Shown here piece after piece: positions 49,506 to 58,100 of a stretch of 64,000 nucleotides of DNA. The stretch comes from Bacteroides sp. 43_108 (GTDB lineage Bacteria; Bacteroidota; Bacteroidia; Bacteroidales; Bacteroidaceae). The stretch is from assembly GCA_001915545.1 (NCBI GenBank), contig MNQS01000131.1, positions 21,145 to 85,144 on the forward strand, written 5' to 3'. The notes below the pieces were generated by a model. The model did no database searches, was not told where the DNA came from, and saw only the letters and a program-made list of their open reading frames with translations. Positions within the stretch are counted from its first letter, which is position 1, and the number at the start of each line of letters is the position of its first letter. Both the position numbers and the translations under genes were made by a program.

Positions 49506-50381
49506 ATGACAATAAAAGAACTTCAACAGCTCTTTCAACCTTCATGCTATATCGACGGTTATGTACTGCTTATTTCACCCGATGTATTCCATGAACTGAA
49601 TGGATGCACAATCGGCGGAGGCCGTATGTCCATACTTATAAGCAAAGGCAATTTGGGGATAAACATCTGCGGCAAAGACTACGAAATGAAAGAACATTCC
49701 TTTCTCGATGTAATGGACATGGCCGAAGTGAAAATCAACAATATGAGCGACGACCTTCAGGCATGGTGCCTGGTTGTAACATTCAAATTTGCCACAGCCT
49801 CGCTCAAAAACATGCGTCCAGGACCGACCGAACACATGTTCGAACGCATGAACATACCTTTACACCACATGCCGGAAGACGACTACAAACGACTGGAACA
49901 GCCACTAACAATGTTGAAAAACATTCTGTCCGATACCAACCACTACTACCGCAAGGAACTTTCAGAACTCTATTACAAATGCTTCAGCCTCGAACTGGGC
50001 AACATCATGTTCAAACAGGAAAGCAACGCCAGCGACATTACATCCTATATATGTAAGCGCGACTTCATAACGCTGAGTTTCTTCAAACTCGTCACCAAGC
50101 ACTATGCCGAACAGCACTACATAGATTTCTATGCAGACACACTGTGCATATCGCCGAAACACCTCAATCGCATAATCAAGGAGATAACCGGAAAAACGCC
50201 TCATGCCATAATCTGTGAAGAAATTACCATACAGGCCATGGTGATGCTTGAAGACGAAAATCTTACAATAGGCCAGATTGCATCCGACCTAAATTTCTCC
50301 GACCAGGCGGCTTTCTGCAAATTTTTCAAAAAGCAGAAGAATGTGTCGCCAATGGCATACAGAAGAAAAAAATGCGGATAA
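49506..50381 (+). CDS. AraC-family transcription regulator, likely controlling the efflux operon
   Basis: DNA-binding regulator of 291 residues using the ATG at 49506 (MTIKELQQLFQPSCYIDGY). An N-terminal cupin-like ligand domain precedes the double helix-turn-helix: ADTLCISPKHLNRIIKEITG and IGQIASDLNFSDQAAFCKFF, ending SPMAYRRKKCG. It is divergent from the RND operon across about 200 bp, the usual position for a local regulator; that control is inferred. A 20-bp perfect palindrome at 50395 ends its transcript. Confidence 0.88.
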   Translation: MTIKELQQLFQPSCYIDGYVLLISPDVFHELNGCTIGGGRMSILISKGNLGINICGKDYEMKEHSFLDVMDMAEVKINNMSDDLQAWCLVVTFKFATASLKNMRPGPTEHMFERMNIPLHHMPEDDYKRLEQPLTMLKNILSDTNHYYRKELSELYYKCFSLELGNIMFKQESNASDITSYICKRDFITLSFFKLVTKHYAEQHYIDFYADTLCISPKHLNRIIKEITGKTPHAIICEEITIQAMVMLEDENLTIGQIASDLNFSDQAAFCKFFKKQKNVSPMAYRRKKCG

Positions 50382-50394
50382 CACCACCAAACAG

Positions 50395-50441
50395 AAAATT
50401 GCGGGGGCTCGGAACAAACATTCCGAGCCCCCGCAATTTTT
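50395..50441 (+). terminator. Perfect 20-bp hairpin terminator made of repeat copy C
   Basis: 50395-50414 is the exact reverse complement of 50421-50440 around a 6-base loop, with GC-rich core GCGGGGGCTCGG and flanking A4/T5. It is both a terminator by form and part of the dispersed repeat family. Confidence 0.85.
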
Positions 50442-50476
50442 ATCCCACGCGCCCGCAATATTCAGCCCTCGCGCTC
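50395..50476. repeat. GC-rich dispersed palindromic repeat, copy C
   Basis: The palindrome at 50395-50440 is followed by CACGCGCCCGCAATATT and CAGCCCTCGCGCTCG, so motif pieces TTGCGGGGGCTCGG and its inverse recur within 80 bases. Confidence 0.7.
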
Positions 50477-50664
50477 GTATCACAATATAATGAAGTGCAG
50501 AACCACAACATATATATACGCATCCGAATATGCCGGAATCAAGAAAATGTCCAAAAACAAAACTACTTTTTACAAATTGAGAAACACGCCGTTCCCATAG
50601 CAAAAAAATCAATACGACATTCAAAAAAATATTGAAATCATTATATTAAATATGAAAAAAAAAT

Positions 50665-50672
50665 TATATTTG
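50665..50672 (+). promoter_or_regulatory. -7 box (TATATTTG) for kinase-like gene
   Basis: TATATTTG ends three bases before the in-frame ATG at 50675, so transcription would begin at or after that codon; this favours the ATG at 50699. Confidence 0.55.
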
Positions 50673-50698
50673 TAATGTACTTGAAAAACATAAGCTAT

Positions 50699-51625
50699 AT
50701 GAACAAGACTAAAATAACCAAGAACGAAAGCTTCCTTACATCACTGTCAGGAATAATCAACAGCATATCGGATATGTTCTCAGGAAACAATTCATATACG
50801 CTGGGACAGCTTAAGCGTGCCGACATCGAATTCGAGGGCAGACACTACAGTGCCCGAAGCAAAATGCTCGGAGGCGGACACACATCAGAATGTTATGAAC
50901 TGATTCTGTCTGACGACAAAAACAGGAATAAGGAACGACTGGTACTTAAGAAACTTACAGACAACTTTGTCAGCTCCTACCCTCAGTTCGCCAACCTTCT
51001 TGAACAGGAATACAATCTGTTCAAAGAGCTTAATCTGGAAGAATGCAGATATCTCACCAAAATAGAAGATTATATAGAGTCCGAAAAATGCGGAATTTAT
51101 AAGTATACACCAGGATGGACACTTGACGAGTTCGTTGTGGTTAAGCAACCATACTTCTTCAAGAGAAGCACAACAATAAAGTTCTGCAACCAGTTGCTCG
51201 ACACACTCGATTTCCTTCACAAAAAAGGACTTTGCCATCTCGACATCTGCCCAGACAACATCCTCATAAAGGCTGACGGCACATACGACATGCAGCTTCT
51301 CAATTTGGGTATTGCTCCTGCATACTACAACAAGATTCCTATCGGCAACGGATACGGCGACTTCTGCCCACCAGAACTAAAGAAAGAGGTTGCCAATGTT
51401 ACACCAAAATCAGACATCTGGCAATTCGGAACAGTTCTAAAACTCATCATCGAAACCAGACGCCACGACCCGACAAGAGCAAGCAACCACCTAAAGAGGA
51501 TAGCCATCAAGTGCACTCAGGAAGATCCGGCAAAGAGATACGACAATGTTCTTGAAATCAAGAGGGACATTGCAGAATGGCAGCACCTCTACGACAACTT
51601 CGGCATAGCTCCGAAACCGGACTGA
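50699..51625 (+). CDS. Serine/threonine protein kinase-like protein with NLG in place of DFG
   Basis: Soluble eukaryotic-type kinase domain of 308 residues with no membrane segment. Visible: glycine loop LGGGHTSECYE (57-67), the ATP lysine in LVLKK (Lys84), a helix-C Glu in LLEQEYNLF (Glu104), catalytic loop CHLDICPDNILI with Asp182 and Asn187, an APE-like CPPE (223-226), and SDIWQFG. The metal-binding DFG Asp is replaced: LLNLGIA places Asn202-Leu-Gly there. It may be a pseudokinase or a kinase with altered metal use. It stands alone between its own promoter and terminator, so partner and substrate are unknown. A start at 50675 would add eight residues. Confidence 0.8.
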   Translation: MNKTKITKNESFLTSLSGIINSISDMFSGNNSYTLGQLKRADIEFEGRHYSARSKMLGGGHTSECYELILSDDKNRNKERLVLKKLTDNFVSSYPQFANLLEQEYNLFKELNLEECRYLTKIEDYIESEKCGIYKYTPGWTLDEFVVVKQPYFFKRSTTIKFCNQLLDTLDFLHKKGLCHLDICPDNILIKADGTYDMQLLNLGIAPAYYNKIPIGNGYGDFCPPELKKEVANVTPKSDIWQFGTVLKLIIETRRHDPTRASNHLKRIAIKCTQEDPAKRYDNVLEIKRDIAEWQHLYDNFGIAPKPD

Positions 51626-51658
51626 AAACTCTATCAACAAAAATATGTACATGATTTT

Positions 51659-51702
51659 ACTGGCGCACACTGCATACATCACAGCAGGTGCGCCAGTTTT
51701 TG
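51659..51702 (+). terminator. Terminator after kinase, near-copy of the one at 55080
   Basis: ACTGGCGCA (51659-51667) pairs with TGCGCCAGT (51689-51697), followed by T4G. The interior CACTGCATACATCA is shared with the hairpin at 55080. Confidence 0.85.
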
Positions 51703-51831
51703 TCTAAAAACCATTCAATAAAAATCTGCCAGAAAAGTCTATTATTAAAAACATTCAGACAAAACAAATCTGATTACATGCACTATTATTGTTAATAAAA
51801 TAAAGTCTCATATTTTAATAAACAAATTAGT

Positions 51832-51839
51832 TATATTTG
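51832..51839 (+). promoter_or_regulatory. -7 box (TATATTTG) for cytochrome module
   Basis: Exact TAnnTTTG match 26 bp upstream of the ATG at 51866. Confidence 0.55.
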
Positions 51840-51865
51840 CAATTTATTTCATAAATCATCGATGA

Positions 51866-52765
51866 ATGAACTCAAAGACTAATTTGCCATTCATTTTATT
51901 GTTGTTGCTTTCAGTGGTAATACAATGTATTTTTGGAAATTTCCCATTTGCCTTTCTAGCCTTTCCGCTGGATGCCCTTATAGCATTGCTTTGGACTGTA
52001 GGAATGGTGTACGCATATAAAGAACATCGGCATTCCCGATTCGTTCGAATATGTATTTCCCGACAATCCACATACTGGACTCTGGGATGGTTTCTGGCAG
52101 GCTGTTTGGTTGTCGGTTTGTTTCCACAGCTTTCAGCACAGGAAATAGCAGAAAAGTCGGACATCTTCTCCCGCTTGGGATGCTATAATTTTACATCCTC
52201 ATGGATATTTGTGACAGGATTATTCTTGTTGCTTACCCATTTGGGCATGATCACACTGAAAAGAGGCTTCCTTCCAGGACGCAACAGGTGGCGCTTCGTG
52301 CTTAATCATGCAGGTCTGTGGTTGGCTCTTTTTGCAGGATTCATAGGCAGTGCCGAAGAACAGACATTGCGCATACCTGTGTTCCGCAGGTCGCCAAATA
52401 ATGAAGCATTTACAGAACAAGGAAATCCAATTTATCTGCCGAAGGCATTGCAGTTGACCGATTTTGTTGTTGAGCATTATCCCAATGGAGCCCCGCGCCA
52501 TTTTTCAGCAGAAATTTCAATAGACGGCGAGCCTGCTCATCTGGAAGTCAACCATCCTTATGCGGCAAACTGGGCTGAAGATTATTATCTGGCGTCTTAT
52601 GATATGCAGTCGCCGCAACCACAATACTGCATAGTCCAGATTGTGCGTGAGCCGTTGAAATACCTCATGTTGCTGGGCATAGTGATGATGCTGTGCGGAA
52701 GTTGTCTGCTGTTCTTGGCAGGTCCAGACAGACGGGAAAATCTTCACTCTGAGACTGCTTGCTGA
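51866..52765 (+). CDS. ResB-like cytochrome c biogenesis protein
   Basis: Inner-membrane subunit of the system II cytochrome c haem-attachment machinery, 299 residues. Helices at LPFILLLLLSVVIQCIFG, LDALIALLWTVGMVYAY and LGWFLAGCLVVGLFP are followed by a soluble segment (about 165-260) with VNHPYAANWAEDYYLASYD, and a last helix (YLMLLGIVMMLCGSCLLFL). The terminal REPLKYLMLLG region fits ResB. It is immediately upstream of CcsA and a multihaem peroxidase, so it probably matures that cytochrome. Shorter than typical ResB (often over 400), as in other Bacteroidales. Confidence 0.8.
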   Translation: MNSKTNLPFILLLLLSVVIQCIFGNFPFAFLAFPLDALIALLWTVGMVYAYKEHRHSRFVRICISRQSTYWTLGWFLAGCLVVGLFPQLSAQEIAEKSDIFSRLGCYNFTSSWIFVTGLFLLLTHLGMITLKRGFLPGRNRWRFVLNHAGLWLALFAGFIGSAEEQTLRIPVFRRSPNNEAFTEQGNPIYLPKALQLTDFVVEHYPNGAPRHFSAEISIDGEPAHLEVNHPYAANWAEDYYLASYDMQSPQPQYCIVQIVREPLKYLMLLGIVMMLCGSCLLFLAGPDRRENLHSETAC

Positions 52766-52796
52766 CTTGACATATAAAAACTAATGTTTAGTTGCT

Positions 52797-53582
52797 ATGA
52801 TAATAACGTGGAACAATTTTGAATGGTTTGCCATTTCGGCCATTGTTTTGTGGCTGAGCGGTGCACTATTTGCTCTATTCTCCAAAGAACGAAGTCGCTG
52901 TGCCATCCTGCTCACATTACTTGGCATTACGGTCTTCGCAGTCTTTATTGCAGGATTTTGGCTAAACTTGCATCGTCCACCACTACGTACAATGGGCGAA
53001 ACCCGATTGTGGTACTCATTCTTTATGGGTATATCGGGACTGTTGACCTACATACGCTGGAAATATCCATGGATTTTATGCTTCTCTACTGTCGTTGGAG
53101 CGGTATTTGCAATTATCAATATTCTGAAACCTGAAATCCATGATCAGTCACTCATGCCGGCACTGCAAAGCCCGTGGTTCATCCCCCACGTCACAATATA
53201 CATGTTTTCTTATTCAGTGTTGGGATGCGCCTTTATCATGTCATGTATGGGACTTTTCAAGCATAATTCCAATTATCTGGAAGCGATTGACAAGCAGGTC
53301 TATACAGGAGTGGCCTTTCTTACTGTCGGAATGCTTACAGGAGCTATCTGGGCGAAAGCCGCTTGGGGGCATTACTGGAGCTGGGACCCAAAAGAGACTT
53401 GGGCAGCAGTAACTTGGACCGGCTATCTGCTGTATATCCACTTGAGACTGTTCCGAAAAGCCTCTCCAAAGGCACTCTACTGGATACTTGTCGCGTCTTT
53501 CCTGTCGCTGCAGATGTGCTGGTACGGAGTAAACTATCTTCCGGCAGCCCAACAAAGCATACACTTGTATTCTCGATCATAG
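52797..53582 (+). CDS. CcsA/CcmC-type cytochrome c assembly protein
   Basis: Haem-handling membrane protein of 261 residues with about seven helices. The tryptophan-rich haem-binding motif is WGHYWSWDPKETWAAVTW near residues 190-207, and conserved His residues lie in WFIPHVTIYMFSY and elsewhere. With ResB it would form the system II haem lyase that links haem to CXXCH sites outside the membrane. It is 31 bp after resB and 49 bp before the peroxidase gene. Confidence 0.88.
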   Translation: MIITWNNFEWFAISAIVLWLSGALFALFSKERSRCAILLTLLGITVFAVFIAGFWLNLHRPPLRTMGETRLWYSFFMGISGLLTYIRWKYPWILCFSTVVGAVFAIINILKPEIHDQSLMPALQSPWFIPHVTIYMFSYSVLGCAFIMSCMGLFKHNSNYLEAIDKQVYTGVAFLTVGMLTGAIWAKAAWGHYWSWDPKETWAAVTWTGYLLYIHLRLFRKASPKALYWILVASFLSLQMCWYGVNYLPAAQQSIHLYSRS

Positions 53583-53631
53583 TCTTATTTTTAATATATA
53601 CTGGTTATTTAATTTTTTAATTCATTTTCTT

Positions 53632-55026
53632 ATGAAAAAAAGTTCGAAAATTATTCTTTCCGTACTGGTGGTGGCCATCGTGCTTTGCGTGGTCTATCGG
53701 TTGGTGAATAAAGCACCTTCCGCCAACCTGGAAAGCAATGCACAAATGGAAGAGATTATCGAAAGCAGCGGCTGTATTGCCTGCCATTCAGCAAATCCGG
53801 AGTTGCCTTTCTATGCAGAACTTCCGGTAGCAGGCAAACAGGTGAAAGAAGACATCCGCTTGGGGTATCGTTCATTCGACATGACTCCTATGGTAGAGGC
53901 ATTGAAGAAGGGCGAAAAAATCAACGAAGTGGATTTGACGAAAGTAGAAAAAGTGATTGCTGATGGCACAATGCCTCTTGCTAAGTATTACCTGGTTCAC
54001 TGGGGATCTTCAATTACCGATACCGAAAAGCAGATAGCGCTTGCTTGGGTCAAGTCACAACGCGAAGCTTTTTACCCTAATCCATTGGCAGACAAGCAGT
54101 GGACTAATGAGAGTGTCCGTCCTGTTCAGGATTCTATTCCTGTTGATATTCGTAAGGTAATATTAGGCAACATGTTGTTCCACGACGTACGTCTGTCAGC
54201 CGACAACACAGTGTCATGTTCTACTTGCCACGGATTGAATACTGGTGGTGTAGACAACAAGGCTTTCTCAGAAGGTGTTGGCGGACAGTTTGGAGGTGTA
54301 AACGCACCTACAGTCTACAATGCCGTGTATAATTTCGTTCAGTTCTGGGATGGACGTGCGGCTACACTGGCAGACCAGGCAGCAGGACCTCCATTGAATC
54401 CAGTTGAAATGGCTTGCAAGTCATTCGATGAAATCTGCGAGAAACTTAATGCTGATGCAGCATTCAAAAAAGCATTTACAGAAGTGTATCCAGACGGCAT
54501 CAATCAGGCAAATATTACAAATGCCATTCAGGAATTTGAAAAGACATTGCTGACTCCTAATTCTCGTTTCGACAAATACTTGAAGGGAGATAAAACAGCA
54601 ATGAACGACGAGGAAGTTGCAGGATATGACTTGTTCAAGAAATACAACTGTGCAACTTGTCATGTCGGCGAAAACCTTGGCGGACAGTCATACGAACTGA
54701 TGGGCATCAAGGCTGATTATTTTGCAGATCGTGGAACCGAACTTACTATAGAGGATAATGGTCGTTTCAAGGAGACAAAGAACGAAAGAGACCGTCACCG
54801 CTTCAAAGTTCCAGGCTTGCGCAATATAGCTCTGACAGCACCATATTACCATGACGCAACACAGGCCACACTGGAAGATGCCGTGCTGTCCATGGCGAAG
54901 TATGAGGTAGGCGTAGATTTGTCACAAGAAGAAGTGAAAAAGATTGTAGCATTCTTGAAGACATTGACCGGAGAATATCAAGGCAAATTGTTGACGAATG
55001 CCAACGATACGAAGAAAAACAAATAA
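53632..55026 (+). CDS. Three-haem cytochrome c peroxidase with N-terminal haem-binding domain
   Basis: Periplasmic or membrane-anchored peroxidase reducing hydrogen peroxide with electrons from the quinol pool or cytochromes; 464 residues. An N-terminal anchor (SKIILSVLVVAIVLCVV) is followed by a small haem-binding domain with CIACH (48-52), then the di-haem MauG/CCP fold with CSTCH (near 197) and CATCH (near 340). YNFVQFWDGRAATL and NIALTAPYYHDATQATL are family motifs. Ordinary bacterial CCPs have two haems; the added N-terminal domain is known in Bacteroidetes. Its dedicated ResB/CcsA pair lies just upstream. Confidence 0.92.
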   Translation: MKKSSKIILSVLVVAIVLCVVYRLVNKAPSANLESNAQMEEIIESSGCIACHSANPELPFYAELPVAGKQVKEDIRLGYRSFDMTPMVEALKKGEKINEVDLTKVEKVIADGTMPLAKYYLVHWGSSITDTEKQIALAWVKSQREAFYPNPLADKQWTNESVRPVQDSIPVDIRKVILGNMLFHDVRLSADNTVSCSTCHGLNTGGVDNKAFSEGVGGQFGGVNAPTVYNAVYNFVQFWDGRAATLADQAAGPPLNPVEMACKSFDEICEKLNADAAFKKAFTEVYPDGINQANITNAIQEFEKTLLTPNSRFDKYLKGDKTAMNDEEVAGYDLFKKYNCATCHVGENLGGQSYELMGIKADYFADRGTELTIEDNGRFKETKNERDRHRFKVPGLRNIALTAPYYHDATQATLEDAVLSMAKYEVGVDLSQEEVKKIVAFLKTLTGEYQGKLLTNANDTKKNK

Positions 55027-55079
55027 GACTATATCTTCGTTTCTATAAGAAACATTTAGGTCACTAAAGACTGACTTTT

Positions 55080-55127
55080 ACTTGCGCACACTGCAAACAT
55101 CATCATTGCAGGTGCGCAAGTTTTTTA
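55080..55127 (+). terminator. Terminator after peroxidase, near-copy of the one at 51659
   Basis: ACTTGCGCA (55080-55088) pairs with TGCGCAAGT (55113-55121), then T6. The shared core with 51659 is GCGCACACTGCANACATCA and GCAGGTGCGC. Confidence 0.85.
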
Positions 55128-55186
55128 TTGTAAATCAAAAACTAAAAAAGACTCTGAGAAGATTTTGCAAGATAAAGCACACGCTC

Positions 55187-58100
55187 TCATCCTTGTATAA
55201 GCTCCTCCATACTAGTACAAGCCGAAGAAGCGATAAGTTCTCGATAAAGCGCGTTCTTTTCAAGAAGGGTTCTGCATCCTACTACAAACATTTGCTCTTT
55301 GGCGCGTGTCATTGCTACATTGAGTTTTCTATCTACTTCTGCACCCTCTATTTCGACGGTGTTTGAGAGCAATTCCATTTCGTAAGAACGGGTGACTGTG
55401 GTTGCATAGATTATGATGTTGCGCTGACTTCCTTGATAACGCTCAACAGTATCGATGGTCATATCGTCGCAACCTTCTATGCCTAAGCGATGCATTTCGG
55501 ACAAGACCATTGCTATCTGACGTCTGAACGGTACGATAATTCCGATTTCAGATTCAGCACGGAAAGGCATGGAGTTTATTGCATAGAGTTTTCTGAACGC
55601 ATCTACGATATGTGCCACCATCCTTGCTTCAGCCTGATTGCTGTGAGGCGAATCTTCAACGGCAGAAGGGGCAGGAACATCAATGAAACCAAGGCGCGTG
55701 GTAGCAAAATAAGCATCATCCACAGTGTACTCGGTAAATGGCAAAGTGGTGCGTTTCTGATGCGCAACAGGCACCGGCATGAGGTTCCCTCCATAGAACA
55801 GACGACTGGCAAAGGATGCAATGTCCGGGTGCATGCGTCCCTGATGGTCCAACGTAGCCACCACAGACGGGTTGTCCCAATGAAGTGACATAAGACGTTC
55901 AAACATTGAGTTACGGCAATTCTTCAGTCCTATACCGCGAAGCTGTTCATCTATTACGGAAGAATACTCTTCCGGCTGTACTACAACCGCAGGAAGCTGT
56001 TTGTGATCGCCCACCATGATGAAACGATCTATTGCACAACGGCCTTTATCATCACTTGCACAAACAAGACCAAGCATTTGGGGTTCAAGTATTTGAGAAG
56101 CCTCATCAATTATTGCAACGTCAAAATGGCAGAGACTGAACAGCTCGATATGACCGTTTATAGAAGTAAGAGTACCGACAACAATCTTCACCCTGTCCAT
56201 GAGTTCTGCAACACCTTTTCGACCAGCACCACGAGGCACCTTGTTCTCGATAAGGTGCTCACGAAATTCGGGACCGCAAGACAATTCGCTTCCCAAACGG
56301 ACATAGTCCGGACACCCTTCAACGGAAGAAAGCATAGAACAGATTTCATCTACAGCACGATTCGTATATGCCACCAGCAGCAATCGGCATCCGTCGCTCA
56401 TAAACTCTTCTACCATAGATTTCAGGGCAACAGACGTTTTGCCAGTTCCAGGAGGACCAACAAGCAAGAAAAGGTCCTGAGCCTGTTTGGCACGAAGAAC
56501 AATGCTGTCAATCTGAGGATTCAGATAACGTCTGTTAAGATTGACAGCAGGATTAGTCTCCGGCTGGCGACGATCGAGAATCAGTTCGCGCCTACAGATG
56601 TCGGATGTCAGGAAAGAGAAAAGATTGGAATAAAGTAGTCTGAAGGACGACTCAATATAATCGTGTTCAAGAGCATATACAGCATCTTTCCTGAATAGAG
56701 ATGCATTATGCTGAGGGTTGCGCAAACGAAGATGAAGTATGTCGCCCGAGAAACGCTCGACAGAACATCTTATAATCTGATGATTAGCCACGGTATCTGC
56801 CGGTCCTGTACACTCGTATAAAACTGCGGCATCCCCCACCCTGAAATTCGGTTGCATACATCCGCCAAGCTCAGGCACAGCCACAATAAGCTGTTCGATG
56901 GCAGAACTGCCGGAAACATCAATAATATGCAGGTCGGCAAGCATGTCGCCATTGAGAAGCTTTGATTCGCGATCAGCGTTCCAGAGACTGGCCATACCGC
57001 GTGTGGAATCAAGACGGTTGTCACCTACTTTGCTGTGGTACTGCTCACGCTCGATGAACTGTAAGAACGCATAGAAATATGCGGAAGTCAGACTGTCCAT
57101 GGAATGAAGAACAGATAGAATCTTGTCAAGCACCGGCTTCTGATAGTCGTTCCATAACTTTCCGGAAACACAGTTTTCATTGAGGTCCTCAACATCAAGA
57201 CACTGAATAAGTTCATTGCAGCGACCTTCACGCAGGCTCTTTTCGAGCATAACTATGGCATTGCGCGTCTCAATGGCCTTAACCACCCAATCGCGGACTG
57301 TACGCTGCTCATAAAGCTTGGGATATGCAGAATACAAGAGATAACCGCCGACATGCTGACGGTTGATGCCGAGGTTGCAGAACAGTACTTCTTTATACAA
57401 AATCATCTGTATGAGGTGCTCCATCCGCGGCGCATTGCGGTAATCGTCGGCCTTGCCGCTTTTCAGTTCGACAAGGTTGCGCATGTCGGCCTGAAGAAAG
57501 TCCATACGTCCCTGAAGCCCCAAGGTTTCACAGAAAAAAGACGGTTCGAGGAAAACATTGCCGTGGCTGTAGCCGGCAAACTCACGTTCGAAAACGTCGG
57601 TAACTACGTGGTGTATGTTGTTGAACTGCGCCCGTGCCTTTACAAAAAAATCGCGGTCTATATCGGCACATACCGTGAAAGCAAGCATGTCTTCATGGAA
57701 AACAGTCTGAATGGACTTATCGAAACTAGCCTCAGGGTCGTTGATGCAGTCATCAAGAAACCTGTTGGCGGCATTACCCAACAGTATAGCAGATGTCTTG
57801 CTGCGCTTTTCAAACAGAGAAAACAGATAGTTGAAAGGACTTGAACCATAATTACGGATGCAGGCTGAAAGTGTACTGATATCCACCAAGTTGTCAGGAT
57901 CCACAACAACAATGTCAGGATATACCTCACCTTGCTGACCTAAAGTATAGTATACAGCATTAATCTGCAGACCTTCACACAGATAAGGCAAGACGGATCT
58001 GACCATATCGCTGAAATCAACGGGAATCTTCAGCATGTCGGTATCAGGAAGCTCACGGCTCCGGCAGTATATGCAGTGGTCGTCGCACTGCTCTACAACA

